From Sphingosinicella sp. YJ22 (GTDB taxonomy: Bacteria > Pseudomonadota > Alphaproteobacteria > Sphingomonadales > Sphingomonadaceae), in contig NZ_JAANPA010000002.1 of NCBI RefSeq assembly GCF_011320075.1, positions 1 to 64,000 on the forward strand: a stretch of 64,000 bases of DNA, written 5' to 3'. Both the position numbers and the translations under genes were made by a program. Under the pieces are notes generated by a model. The model saw only the letters and a program-made list of their open reading frames with translations. It ran no database searches and was not told the origin of the DNA. Positions 36,334 through 46,073 of the stretch are shown piece by piece. How positions within the stretch are numbered: the first letter of the stretch is position 1; every line of letters begins with the position of its first letter.

Positions 36334-36923
36334 GACGTCACCACACCTCTCTTCCGCAGTTCGGCGAGCAGCGGCAGAAGCGGCAGGCCGAGGATGGCGA
36401 AATGGCTCCCGTCGATCCGCTCGAACAGCTGCGCGCCCATGGCTTCGACGCGATAGGCGCCGGCGCTTCCGGTCACCGCGTCGCCCTCGTGCGCGAGATA
36501 ATCGTCGAGGAAGCGCGTGCTGAAGTCCCGAACGCTCATCGTCACGCTCTCGACGCATCCCCACAGGCGCTCGCCGTTGCGGACGAGCACGGCGCCGCTG
36601 TGAAGCTTGTGCTCTGCACCCCTCAGCGACAAGAGCTGATCGCGCGCGCCCGCGCGGGAGCCCGGCTTGCCGAGGATCTCGCCGTCGGCCCGCTCCAGCG
36701 TCTGGTCGGCGCCGAGCACCAACGTGTCGGCCGGCGCCGCGACGCTCTTGGCTTTGAGCTCGGCGAGCATCTCGGCCATGTCGCGCGCGCCGAAGCCGCT
36801 CGCCAGCAATCCCGCCTTGGCGCTGTCCTCGTCGAGCGGCGCCGACACCGCCTCGAAGGGGACTCCGGCCACCTCGAGCATCCGCCGCCGCGTCGGGCTT
36901 TGCGATGCAAGCAACAGCTTCAT
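36330..36923 (-). CDS. maf: Maf family nucleotide pyrophosphatase
   Basis: Maf proteins hydrolyse nucleotides, preventing incorporation of non-canonical bases and affecting division. The 197-residue product has the N-terminal SQSPTRRRMLEVAGVPFE and the later GADQTLERADGEILGKPGS typical of this family. It overlaps coaE by 4 bases and follows ppsR after a short gap, forming one operon. Confidence 0.92.
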   Translation of the reverse strand: MKLLLASQSPTRRRMLEVAGVPFEAVSAPLDEDSAKAGLLASGFGARDMAEMLAELKAKSVAAPADTLVLGADQTLERADGEILGKPGSRAGARDQLLSLRGAEHKLHSGAVLVRNGERLWGCVESVTMSVRDFSTRFLDDYLAHEGDAVTGSAGAYRVEAMGAQLFERIDGSHFAILGLPLLPLLAELRKRGVVTS

Positions 36924-36945
36924 CTTACGCCTGTCGAAGGGCGGT

Positions 36946-37767
36946 TCATTCCGCCGCCCGCTCGACTCGCTCGGTCGCCAGCTTGACCACCGCGAGCGAG
37001 GTTTCCTCGATCGAGCGGCGGGTGACGTCGATCACCGGCCAGCCCTGATCGGCGAAGATGCGCCGGGCGAAGGCGAGTTCGGCGCTCACCGCCTCCATGT
37101 CGACATAGTCGGTCTCAGGCGGCTGGTTGAGCGCGAGCAGCCGGTTGCGCCGGATCTGGATCAACCGGTCGGGATTGGTGGTGAGGCCGACAATGAGGGG
37201 GTGCTTCAGGTTGAACAATGCCGGCGGCGGCGGCGATTCCGGCACCAGCGGCACGTTGGCGACCTTGTAGCCGCGATTGGCGAGGTAGATGGCGGTCGGA
37301 GTCTTCGACGTGCGCGACACGCCGGTCAGAACGATGTCCGCCTCCTCCCAATTTTCCGGCTGAAGGCCGTCGTCATGGGCGATGGTGAACTGGATCGCGT
37401 CGACGCGCGCGAAATAAGCGGCGTCCATCGCGTGCTGCCGCCCCGGCCGGCCCTTGGTCGCCTCGCCGGTGACCGCCGACAGGGCGTCGATGACCGGATC
37501 GAGCACCGACACCGCGTAGAGGCTGCGGCGGCGGCAATTCTGCTCCAGCGCGCGGCGGATCGCCGGATTGACAAGGGTGTAGAGAACCAGGCCCGGCCGT
37601 TGCTGGATATCGTCGAGCACGCGTTCGAGATGACCTTCGGAGCGTACCATCGGCCAGAAGTGGCGGATCGCGTCGACTTCGTCGAACTGGGCAAGGCAGG
37701 CCTTGGCGACGATGTCGAGCGTTTCGCCGGTCGAATCCGACAGGAGATGGAGATGCAGCTGCTTCAC
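36946..37767 (-). CDS. ppsR: Pyruvate, phosphate dikinase regulatory protein (DUF299)
   Basis: A kinase/pyrophosphorylase that switches pyruvate phosphate dikinase or PEP synthase. The 273-residue product starts with LHLHLLSDSTGETLDIV and carries the nucleotide-binding LTGVSRTSKTPTAIYLAN near residue 150. It is the leftward gene at the edge of the proposed origin; its homologue beside the Caulobacter and Rickettsia origins supports that location. The target enzyme gene is not in this window. Confidence 0.92.
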   Translation of the reverse strand: MKQLHLHLLSDSTGETLDIVAKACLAQFDEVDAIRHFWPMVRSEGHLERVLDDIQQRPGLVLYTLVNPAIRRALEQNCRRRSLYAVSVLDPVIDALSAVTGEATKGRPGRQHAMDAAYFARVDAIQFTIAHDDGLQPENWEEADIVLTGVSRTSKTPTAIYLANRGYKVANVPLVPESPPPPALFNLKHPLIVGLTTNPDRLIQIRRNRLLALNQPPETDYVDMEAVSAELAFARRIFADQGWPVIDVTRRSIEETSLAVVKLATERVERAAE

Positions 37768-37810
37768 CTGGCCTCCGAGTCGGCTCGTTTCGGGAACGAA
37801 AGAAGGCCCT

Positions 37811-37819
37811 TGTGGAAAA
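37811..37819 (-). other. DnaA-box-like site (one mismatch)
   Basis: TGTGGAAAA on the plus strand, read TTTTCCACA on the minus strand, differs from the consensus TTATCCACA at one base. It lies in the candidate origin gap. Confidence 0.55.
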
Positions 37820-37922
37820 CCATGTTGAGATCGCTAGCGGAACCCTGGTTGCGCTTTCAAGGATAGCTTCCGCCCCCGGCCCGCGCGATTCCGTCCACAG
37901 CGCCGCCAACAGTGGACGAGTT

Positions 37923-37931
37923 TGCTCCACA
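37923..37931 (+). other. Weak DnaA-box-like site
   Basis: TGCTCCACA differs from the consensus at two bases. It faces the perfect box three bases to its right, making an inverted pair around ACA. Confidence 0.4.
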
Positions 37932-37934
37932 ACA

Positions 37935-37943
37935 TGTGGATAA
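37935..37943 (-). other. Perfect DnaA box
   Basis: TGTGGATAA on the plus strand is the exact complement of the consensus TTATCCACA. It lies in the middle of the gap between ppsR and hemE and is the best single mark of the origin. Confidence 0.75.
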
Positions 37944-38109
37944 TGGGGACGCCGTTCCCGACTCGTTGAGCCCGCGCGGATTCTTACCCCGTCAAGCTGT
38001 TGGCAAAAAACCCCGCAGCCAATAAACCCCGCCTTCGCGCCGCCTACTCTCTTCAACAACTCAAGATTCTAATAAGAATATATATAAGGAAGGGGGGCGC
38101 TCAGAGCCC

Positions 38110-39159
38110 GTGACCCGATCGACTAAGTCATTGATAAACGTCCTGAAAGGCCAGCGCGCCGAGGTGCCGCCGATGTGGCTGATGCGCCAGGCGGGCCGCT
38201 ATCTGCCGGAATATCGCGCGCTTCGGGCCGACAAGGGCGGCTTCCTCGAGCTGGTCTACGACACCGACGCGGCGGCCGAAGTGACGCTTCAGCCGATCCG
38301 CCGGTTCGGCTTCGACGGCGCGATCCTGTTCTCCGACATCCTGATCGTTCCCCATGCGCTGGGCCAGGATTTGCGCTTCGAGGCGGGCGAGGGCCCGGTC
38401 CTGTCGCCGCGCCTGGTCGATGTCTCGCTGGCCTCGCTGGAGCGCGCTCCGGAGCGGTTGCGGCCGATTTACGAGACTGTGGAAAAAGTCGCCGCGCAAC
38501 TGCCTGAAACCACCACTTTCCTTGGCTTTGCCGGCAGTCCCTGGACGGTCGCGACCTATATGGTCGCCGGCCGCGGCTCCAAGGACCAAGGCGAGGCGCG
38601 CCGCTTCGCCTATGCCGATCCGCAAGCCTTTGGCGCGGTGATCGACGCGCTCGTCGACATGACGGTCGATTATCTCTCGGGCCAGATCCGCGCCGGCGTC
38701 GAGGCCGTGCAATTGTTCGACAGTTGGTCGGGCAGCCTCGCCCCCGCCCAGTTCGAGCGCTGGGTGATCGGCCCCAATGCCCGCATCGTCGCCGCGCTTC
38801 GCGAGCGTCACCCGGGCGTGCCGGTGATCGGTTTCCCCAAGGGCGCCGGGGCCAAGCTTCCGGCCTATGCCCGCGAGACCGGCATCGACGCGGTCGGCGT
38901 CGACGAGACCCAGGACCCGCACTGGATCGCCGCCAACATGCCGGCCGACCTTCCGGTCCAGGGCAATCTCGATCCGCTTGCGCTGATCGCGGGCGGCGCG
39001 GCGCTTGAACAGGCGGTCGCTTCGATCCTATCTGCGTTCGAGGGCCGCCCGCACATCTTCAACCTTGGCCACGGCATCCTTCCCGACACGCCGATCGCCC
39101 ATGTCGAGCGGCTGATCGAGCTGGTCCGTGGGCGCGGCGGCGAGGGAGAGGCCGCTTGA
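38110..39159 (+). CDS. hemE: Uroporphyrinogen decarboxylase
   Basis: HemE removes four carboxyl groups from uroporphyrinogen III in haem synthesis. The 349-residue product has the N-terminal signature PPMWLMRQAGRYLPEYR, then FSDILIVPHALGQD, and the later GFPKGAGAKLPAYA and NLGHGILPDTPIAHV. It starts with GTG at 38110 after a purine-rich stretch. It overlaps the following hemJ start by 3 bases. Location beside the candidate origin is that of Caulobacter. Confidence 0.96.
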   Translation: MTRSTKSLINVLKGQRAEVPPMWLMRQAGRYLPEYRALRADKGGFLELVYDTDAAAEVTLQPIRRFGFDGAILFSDILIVPHALGQDLRFEAGEGPVLSPRLVDVSLASLERAPERLRPIYETVEKVAAQLPETTTFLGFAGSPWTVATYMVAGRGSKDQGEARRFAYADPQAFGAVIDALVDMTVDYLSGQIRAGVEAVQLFDSWSGSLAPAQFERWVIGPNARIVAALRERHPGVPVIGFPKGAGAKLPAYARETGIDAVGVDETQDPHWIAANMPADLPVQGNLDPLALIAGGAALEQAVASILSAFEGRPHIFNLGHGILPDTPIAHVERLIELVRGRGGEGEAA

Positions 39160-39608
39160 CCGACTGGGAGATCACCCTCGCCGTGCTGTACCCCTGGCTG
39201 AAGGCCGCCCACATCATCTTCGTGATCTTCTGGGTCGCCGGTTTATTCCTGCTGCCGCGTTACTATATCTATCATCAGGAAGCGGCGGCCGGTTCCGACG
39301 AGGAAGCGCGCTGGGTGGAGCGCGAGCGCAAGCTGCGCAACATCATACTCACCCCTTCGATGGTCCTGGTCTGGGCGCTCGGTATCGCGCTCGCCGTCGT
39401 CCTCAACGTCTGGGACCAGGGTTGGCTTCACGCCAAGCTGGTCTTCGTGCTCGGCCTCTCCGCCTATCACGGCTACATGGTCGGTTACGGCCGCAAGCTC
39501 GCCAAGGGCGAGCGCCCGGTCAGCGGCCGTGCGCTGAGGCTGATGAACGAGGTGCCGGGGATCGTCACCGCGGTCATCGTCATCCTGGTGGTGGTCAAGC
39601 CGTTCTAG
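39156..39608 (+). CDS. hemJ: Protoporphyrinogen IX oxidase HemJ
   Basis: HemJ oxidises protoporphyrinogen IX in organisms lacking HemY and HemG. The 150-residue integral membrane protein has about four helices, a conserved His in KAAHIIFVIFWVAGLF and HAKLVFVLGLSAYHGYM. The likely start is TTG at 39156, whose last two bases start the TGA stop of hemE (coupled). A GGGAGAG box precedes it. hemE and hemJ are thus a two-gene haem operon. Confidence 0.92.
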   Translation: MTDWEITLAVLYPWLKAAHIIFVIFWVAGLFLLPRYYIYHQEAAAGSDEEARWVERERKLRNIILTPSMVLVWALGIALAVVLNVWDQGWLHAKLVFVLGLSAYHGYMVGYGRKLAKGERPVSGRALRLMNEVPGIVTAVIVILVVVKPF

Positions 39609-39679
39609 CTGCGCGGCCGACTCCGAGTCCGAAGGCGTTGACTCGGATCGGGCCGGAGCATAGGGCGGCGTTGGTCGTT

Positions 39680-39710
39680 AAACCCGCCGTCCGCGCGGGG
39701 TTTCCTTCGC
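39680..39710 (+). terminator. Possible intrinsic terminator after hemEJ
   Basis: AAACCCGC (39680-39687) pairs with GCGGGGTTT (39695-39703) with one bulge, followed by a pyrimidine-rich CCTTCGCCTTTTCC. It lies in the gap before rho. Confidence 0.5.
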
Positions 39711-39773
39711 CTTTTCCAATTCCAAATCTGTCCGCCGGCCATCGCTCGGACTCGGTTTCACAAGAGTTTATCT

Positions 39774-41030
<1,257 letters not shown>

Positions 41031-41049
41031 GTTCGGGAGGCCACTACCC

Positions 41050-41131
41050 TGTCATCCCCGCGAAGGCGGGGATCCAGCTGACTTACGCTGGCTACAGAAG
41101 AAGCTGGGTTCCCGCTTACGCGGGAATGACA
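41050..41131. repeat. Intergenic palindromic repeat, copy 1
   Basis: Ends are complementary: TGTCATCCCCGCG at 41050 and CGCGGGAATGACA to 41131, with inner CCAGCT/AGCTGG parts. It is a common sphingomonad intergenic element. A second, diverged copy lies at 42149-42236, on the other side of two genes. Confidence 0.75.
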
Positions 41132-41139
41132 GTTGGCGG

Positions 41140-41838
41140 CTAGCCGACGTGCCTCGCGAAGAACTGCTCGGTCCGCGAATCCGCGAGGTGCGCGGCCTCC
41201 TCGCTGCGCCTCTTCCCCATCTCTGCGGCGAAACCATGGTCCACCCCCGGATAGGAGTGGATCGTGACGTGCGGATTGTCCTTGAGCCCCTCCGCAATCG
41301 CCCGCTGGGCGTCCTTGGAGACGAAATGGTCCTCCTCGGCGATGTGGAGCAGCAGCGGGTTGGCGATGCCGTGCTGCTCGCCGAGCAGGCCGTCGAGGCC
41401 GACTCCGTAATAGCCGACGCTGGCATTGGCGTCGGTGCGCGCCGCGGCAATGTAGGCGAGCCGCCCGCCGAGGCAGTAGCCGACCACGCCGACCTTGCCC
41501 CCTTCCGGCAGCCGTGATCGCAAGGCGCGGATCGTCGCCTCGATGTCCTTGATCGCCAGGTCCTGGTCGAGCCGGCCCATTAGCTCCAGCGCGCGCTTGA
41601 ATTCCTCCGGCACGTCGGGATCGAGCTCGACTCCGGGCGCGAACCGCCAGAACAGGTCGGGCGCCGCGGCGAGATAGCCGAGCTCGGCCCAGTGATCGAC
41701 CTTGCCGCGGATCCCGGGATTGATCCCGAAAATCTCCTGGATGACGACGATCGCGCCGCGCGGCTCGCCCTCGGGCTCGGCGACGTAAGCGGGGAAGCGC
41801 TCGTCGCCGTCGAACGTGGTGATCTCCATCTGCGCCAT
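41140..41838 (-). CDS. Dienelactone hydrolase family protein
   Basis: A 232-residue alpha/beta hydrolase of the dienelactone hydrolase family. The nucleophile is Cys in VGVVGYCLGGRL, and Asp and His are in AEEDHF and GVDHGF. A leader VVIQEIFGINPGIR fits the family. The natural substrate is not known; no chlorocatechol genes are near. AGGAGA precedes the start. It lies between two copies of a palindromic repeat. Confidence 0.9.
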   Translation of the reverse strand: MAQMEITTFDGDERFPAYVAEPEGEPRGAIVVIQEIFGINPGIRGKVDHWAELGYLAAAPDLFWRFAPGVELDPDVPEEFKRALELMGRLDQDLAIKDIEATIRALRSRLPEGGKVGVVGYCLGGRLAYIAAARTDANASVGYYGVGLDGLLGEQHGIANPLLLHIAEEDHFVSKDAQRAIAEGLKDNPHVTIHSYPGVDHGFAAEMGKRRSEEAAHLADSRTEQFFARHVG

Positions 41839-41913
41839 CGCCGATATCTCCTGCTTGCGGTCTCGTCCCCTATAGCCATAGGACGAGCGCCGCTCGCAAC
41901 AGGAGGGCTTCGC

Positions 41914-42147
41914 ATGAAGGTGACTGTCGACATCGACTGCACGCCGGAGGAGGCGCGCCGCTTCCTCGGCCTTCCCGATCTCGGGCCGGTCCATGAGGCC
42001 TATGTCGAGCGAATGACCAGGATGGTTACCGACGGCACCTCGACCGAGGCGTTCGGCGAGATGATGAAAAATTGGGGGCCGATGAGTGACGCCGGCCTCG
42101 CCATGTGGCGCCAGATGGCCGAGCAGATGACCGGAAAGCGGGGCTAG
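41914..42147 (+). CDS. Small DUF6489-like protein
   Basis: A 77-residue protein starting MKVTVDIDCTPEEARRFLGLP, a pattern found in small alphaproteobacterial proteins (DUF6489-like). It has no membrane helix or catalytic motif that can be seen. A strong AGGAGG lies 7 bases before the ATG. It is divergent from the dienelactone hydrolase gene and next to a palindromic repeat that precedes mnmE. Function unknown. Confidence 0.75.
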   Translation: MKVTVDIDCTPEEARRFLGLPDLGPVHEAYVERMTRMVTDGTSTEAFGEMMKNWGPMSDAGLAMWRQMAEQMTGKRG

Positions 42148-42148
42148 G

Positions 42149-42236
42149 CCCATCCCCGCGAAAGCGGGGACCCAGCTTCTTACTTTTCTTCGGTTCCCGC
42201 TAAGGCAGCTGGATTCCCGCTTCCGCGGGAATGACA
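42149..42236. repeat. Intergenic palindromic repeat, copy 2
   Basis: Same family as the element at 41050: CCATCCCCGCG...GCGGGGACCCAGC and GCTGGATTCCCGC...GCGGGAATGACA. It fills the gap between the DUF6489-like gene and mnmE. Confidence 0.72.
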
Positions 42237-42245
42237 AGGAATTGA

Positions 42246-43526
42246 ATGTCTCAAGCCGACACCATCTACGCCCTCTCCTCCGGTCAGCCGCCGGCGGCGA
42301 TCGCCATCGTGCGGATCAGCGGTCCGGATGCGCTCGCGGCCGCGGGCGAACTGACTCGGTCCACACTGGAGCCGCGCCGTGCTCGCTTGGTCGCGCTGCG
42401 TGCCGACGGTGAGCTTCTCGACAACGCGCTCGCCCTCTATTTCCCCGGTCCGAACAGCGCTACCGGCGAAGATATCGTCGAGCTTCACCTCCATGGCGGG
42501 CGCGCCGTCGTAAATGCGGTCCGGGCTGCGCTCGCCCGCGACCCGCGCCTGCGCGCGGCCGAAGCGGGCGAGTTCACCCGCCGGGCCTTTGCCAACGGCC
42601 GCATCGATCTCGCCGAGGCCGAGGGTCTCGCCGATCTGCTTTCGGCCGAAACCGAGGCGCAGCGCCGTTCCGCCATGCTGCTCGCCGGCGGCTCGTTCAG
42701 CCGAGAGGTTCACGGCTGGAGCGCCGAGATCCTCCGGCTCGCCGCCGCGGTTGAGGCGCTTCTGGACTTCTCCGATGAAGGTGACGTCGACGAGGGCCTG
42801 CCCGCGCAATGGCTCGAGGACCTGCGGCGGCTGACAACGGAGATCGACGCTGCGCTTCGTCGCCCCTCGGCCGAGCGCCTTCGCGACGGCATCCGCGTCG
42901 TTTTCGCCGGGCCGCCCAATGCCGGCAAGTCGACCCTGTTCAACCGGCTGGTCGGGCGCGAGGCGGCGATCACGCACGAGATCGCCGGCACCACCCGCGA
43001 CCTGATCGAGGCGCCGGTAGCGATCGGCGGCCTGCCCTTCCTGATGATCGACACCGCCGGCCTGCGGAGCAGCGCCGATGCCGTCGAGACGATCGGCGTC
43101 GATCGTGCCCGGACCGCTCTCGACGCTGCGGATGTCGTGCTTTGGCTGGGGGAGCCGGGCGCCGCTCCGCGACATCATGACGTCATTCGGGTTCAGTCGC
43201 GTTGCGATGTGCAAGATACTGATTCAAAAGCCGATTTTGTCGTGTCAGGAAAGACCGGCGAAGGTGTCCAAGCGCTCATGGATGAATTGCTGGACCGCGC
43301 ACGGGCGATGCTTCCGGCGACCGGAGAGGCGGCGCTCCATGCCCGCCATCGCGAGGCGCTCGGGGAGGCGCTGGCCGTGCTCGGCGGGGCCGACGAGAGC
43401 AAGGATCTCCTGATCGTCGCGGAAAGCCTGCGCCAGGCTCGCGCCTCGCTCGATCGAATCACCGGGCGGGCGGGGGTCGAGGACATGCTGGACACGCTGT
43501 TCGGGCGCTTCTGCATCGGCAAGTGA
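42246..43526 (+). CDS. mnmE: tRNA modification GTPase MnmE
   Basis: MnmE with MnmG modifies U34 of some tRNAs. The 426-residue product has an N-terminal folate-binding part ([25 protein letters not shown]), a GTPase domain with P-loop GPPNAGKST and DTAGLR, and the C-terminal FCIGK (active Cys). Length is close to the usual 430-450. Next are parS and mnmG. This gene cluster is part of the segregation region. Confidence 0.95.
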   Translation: MSQADTIYALSSGQPPAAIAIVRISGPDALAAAGELTRSTLEPRRARLVALRADGELLDNALALYFPGPNSATGEDIVELHLHGGRAVVNAVRAALARDPRLRAAEAGEFTRRAFANGRIDLAEAEGLADLLSAETEAQRRSAMLLAGGSFSREVHGWSAEILRLAAAVEALLDFSDEGDVDEGLPAQWLEDLRRLTTEIDAALRRPSAERLRDGIRVVFAGPPNAGKSTLFNRLVGREAAITHEIAGTTRDLIEAPVAIGGLPFLMIDTAGLRSSADAVETIGVDRARTALDAADVVLWLGEPGAAPRHHDVIRVQSRCDVQDTDSKADFVVSGKTGEGVQALMDELLDRARAMLPATGEAALHARHREALGEALAVLGGADESKDLLIVAESLRQARASLDRITGRAGVEDMLDTLFGRFCIGK

Positions 43527-43542
43527 TGTTCCACGTGGAACA
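43527..43542. other. parS: parS site 1 (perfect palindrome)
   Basis: TGTTCCACGTGGAACA is a perfect 16-bp palindrome starting right after the mnmE stop. It fits the widespread parS consensus bound by ParB. parA and parB lie 2.5-4 kb to the right. Confidence 0.92.
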
Positions 43543-43596
43543 TTGGGTGCGGTCGGGGTCGAAAAGCGCTGCGCTCTGCCTTATGTCACCGCCCCA

Positions 43597-45438
43597 ATGA
43601 CGAGCTTCGACATCATCGTGGTCGGCGGCGGCCATGCCGGGACGGAGGCCGCCGCGGCCGCCGCGCGCATGGGCGCCTCGACCGCCCTGGTCAGCTTCTC
43701 GCGCGAGCAGATCGGCGTGATGTCGTGCAACCCGGCGATGGGCGGGCTCGGCAAGGGCCACCTCATCCGCGAGGTCGACGCATTCGACGGCCTCATCGCC
43801 CGCGCCTCCGATGCCGCCGCCATCCACTATCGCATGCTCAATGCGAGCAAGGGTGCCGCGGTGCGCGGCCCGCGCATCCAGGCGGACCGCAAGCTCTACA
43901 AGCGCGCCATCCAGGAGCTTCTGGCGCCGCTCGCCGGTCTCGAGGTGGTCGAGGGCGAGGCCGCCTCGCTGATTCTCAATGGCCGCAGGGTCGAGGGCGT
44001 TCAACTGGCGGACGGCCGCCAGTTGCGGGCAAAGGCTGTCATTCTCGCCACCGGCACGTTCCTCGGCGGCAAGCTCCATTTCGGCCTCAACAGCTGCGGC
44101 GGCGGCCGAGTCGGCGAGCGGCCAGCCACCGCGATGGCGCACCAGCTCCGCGCCATGGACCTGCCCATCGCGCGGCTGAAGACGGGAACGCCGCCGCGCC
44201 TCGACGGCCGCACCATCGACTGGTCGGTGCTGGAACGGCAGGAGTCGGACGACGGCGACTGGACCATGTCGCCGATGAGCGCGGCCCGGGCCAACCCGCA
44301 GCTCTTCTGCGCGATCAGCCGCACCAACGCGCGCACCCACCAGGTCGTGCGGGAGTCGTTCGACCGCTCCCCCCTTTTCTCCGGCGACATCGAGGGCGTC
44401 GGCCCGCGCTATTGCCCGTCGATCGAGGACAAGGTGCGCCGCTTCGGCGACCGCGACGGCCATCAGATCTTCCTCGAGCCTGAAGGCCTCGACGACCCGC
44501 TCATCTATCCCAACGGCATCTCGACCTCGCTCCCCGAGGACGCTCAGCTGGCCATGGTTCGCACCATGGCGGGCCTCGAGCAGGTCCGCATCGCCCAGCC
44601 GGGCTATGCGGTGGAATATGACCATGTCGATCCGCGCATCCTCGAGCCGACGTTCGGCGTTCGCGACGTCGCGGGTCTGTACCTCGCGGGGCAGATCAAC
44701 GGCACGACCGGCTATGAGGAGGCGGCGGCCCAGGGCCTGGTCGCAGGCCTCAATGCCGCGGCGCATGCCAAGGGGGCCGCGCCGATCCTGTTCGATCGCG
44801 CGACGTCCTATATCGGCGTGATGGTCGACGACCTCGTCCTGCAGGGCGTCACCGAGCCTTACCGCATGCTGACGGCGCGCGCGGAGTACCGACTCCGGCT
44901 GCGCGCCGACAATGCCGAGACGCGCCTTGCGCCGGTTGCCGAGGCGGCGGGGTGCCTGTCGCGGGAGCGCCGGGATCACCTTGCGCGCGACACCGCCGAG
45001 CGAGCACGGATCTCATCGCTGCTAGCGCGCCGAGTCCGCGCCGGCGCGCTGGAAGCGCAAGTGCGCGACGATGGGGTCATGCGCACGCTGGCCGAATGGT
45101 TGCGCTTTCCCGAGGTGGACGCTCGCGTCCTCCGAAGTGTCGAACCCGAGCTTGGCAAGGTCTCTCCGCGGCTTCTCGAGGAAGCGGTCCAGGACCATCG
45201 CTACGCCCCTTATCTGGAGCGCCAGGACGCCGAGGTCGCGCGTTTGCGCGGCGACGAGGCGGTCACGATCCCCCCGCAGCTCGATTACGCCCGCATTCCG
45301 GGGCTCTCGCTTGAAATGGTCGAGCGCCTTTCCGCCGCGCGGCCCTCGACTCTTGGCGCGGTCTCGCGGGTGCGCAGCATCACTCCGGCGGCGGTTGCGG
45401 CCATTCTCGTTCATGTGCGGGGGCGCCGGGCGGCATGA
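43597..45438 (+). CDS. mnmG: tRNA uridine 5-carboxymethylaminomethyl modification enzyme MnmG
   Basis: MnmG is the FAD partner of MnmE in tRNA U34 modification. The 613-residue product begins with an FAD-binding [10 protein letters not shown], then [22 protein letters not shown], and ends with a helical domain. A start at 43597 is chosen because it opens the FAD domain; a TTG at 43543 would add 18 residues. It overlaps rsmG by 4 bases (ATGA). Confidence 0.96.
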   Translation: MTSFDIIVVGGGHAGTEAAAAAARMGASTALVSFSREQIGVMSCNPAMGGLGKGHLIREVDAFDGLIARASDAAAIHYRMLNASKGAAVRGPRIQADRKLYKRAIQELLAPLAGLEVVEGEAASLILNGRRVEGVQLADGRQLRAKAVILATGTFLGGKLHFGLNSCGGGRVGERPATAMAHQLRAMDLPIARLKTGTPPRLDGRTIDWSVLERQESDDGDWTMSPMSAARANPQLFCAISRTNARTHQVVRESFDRSPLFSGDIEGVGPRYCPSIEDKVRRFGDRDGHQIFLEPEGLDDPLIYPNGISTSLPEDAQLAMVRTMAGLEQVRIAQPGYAVEYDHVDPRILEPTFGVRDVAGLYLAGQINGTTGYEEAAAQGLVAGLNAAAHAKGAAPILFDRATSYIGVMVDDLVLQGVTEPYRMLTARAEYRLRLRADNAETRLAPVAEAAGCLSRERRDHLARDTAERARISSLLARRVRAGALEAQVRDDGVMRTLAEWLRFPEVDARVLRSVEPELGKVSPRLLEEAVQDHRYAPYLERQDAEVARLRGDEAVTIPPQLDYARIPGLSLEMVERLSAARPSTLGAVSRVRSITPAAVAAILVHVRGRRAA

Positions 45439-46073
45439 CCGAAGAAGAGGCGACAGAGTGGATCCGGGCGGAGTTTGATGTTCCACGTGAAACAATGACG
45501 CGCCTGGACGACTTTGCCGCTTTGCTCGTTTCGGAGAACGAACGGCAGAACCTCGTTTCACGTGGAACATTGCCGCACCTCTGGGCCCGCCACTTCCTCG
45601 ATTCGGCCCAACTCCTGCGCTTCGCTCCCTCCCCCGATTCGACGTGGCTCGATTTGGGCACCGGGGCCGGATTCCCCGGCATGGTCGTCGCCGCCCTTCA
45701 CCGTGGCCCCGTGACGATGGTCGAATCGCGTAGGCTCCGTGTGGAGTTCCTTCACCGCGCCGCCGAGGTGCTGGGCGTGTCCGACCGGACGACCCTGCTG
45801 CTCGACCGGGTCGAACGGGTGCCAACGCACAAATTCGACGTGATCAGCGCCCGCGCCTTCGCGCCGATGGGCGAGCTTCTCGAACTTGCGCACCGCTTCT
45901 CCACAGAAAAGACGCGCTGGATTCTCCCCAAGGGACGCAGCGCGCAGTCGGAACTGGAAGCCGCCGAATCTTCGTGGCAGGGTTCGTTCCGTCTGGAGCC
46001 GAGCCTCACTGACCCGGATTCCGGCATCATCGTTGCGGACGGCGTGACGCCGCAGGGCAGGAAAAGAGCATGA
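45435..46073 (+). CDS. rsmG: 16S rRNA (guanine527-N7)-methyltransferase RsmG
   Basis: RsmG (GidB) methylates G527 of 16S rRNA. The 212-residue product has an SAM-binding [14 protein letters not shown] and [15 protein letters not shown]. It overlaps mnmG and parA by 4 bases each. Two parS sites lie inside its coding sequence near the N-terminus. Confidence 0.95.
   Translation: MTEEEATEWIRAEFDVPRETMTRLDDFAALLVSENERQNLVSRGTLPHLWARHFLDSAQLLRFAPSPDSTWLDLGTGAGFPGMVVAALHRGPVTMVESRRLRVEFLHRAAEVLGVSDRTTLLLDRVERVPTHKFDVISARAFAPMGELLELAHRFSTEKTRWILPKGRSAQSELEAAESSWQGSFRLEPSLTDPDSGIIVADGVTPQGRKRA
45479..45494. other. parS: parS site 2, inside rsmG
   Basis: TGTTCCACGTGAAACA keeps the parS core with one departure from perfect palindromy. 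It lies in codons near the start of rsmG, so coding and ParB binding share the same DNA. Confidence 0.85.
45554..45569. other. parS: parS site 3, inside rsmG
   Basis: CGTTTCACGTGGAACA matches the parS consensus except its first base. It lies 60 bases after site 2, also within rsmG. Confidence 0.82.

Larger units (their letters stand above)
37768..38109. other. oriC: Candidate chromosomal replication origin (oriC)
   Basis: A 342-bp gap without a gene between ppsR (leftward) and hemE (rightward). It contains one perfect DnaA box, at least two looser ones and an AT-rich stretch (about 38062-38090, TAATAAGAATATATATAAGG). It also contains four GANTC sites (37887, 37960, 37979, 38065). Genes diverge from it on both sides, as expected around an origin. 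The Caulobacter origin lies next to hemE. Parallel evidence is parS and parAB about 6-9 kb to the right. No experiment is implied. Confidence 0.75.
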
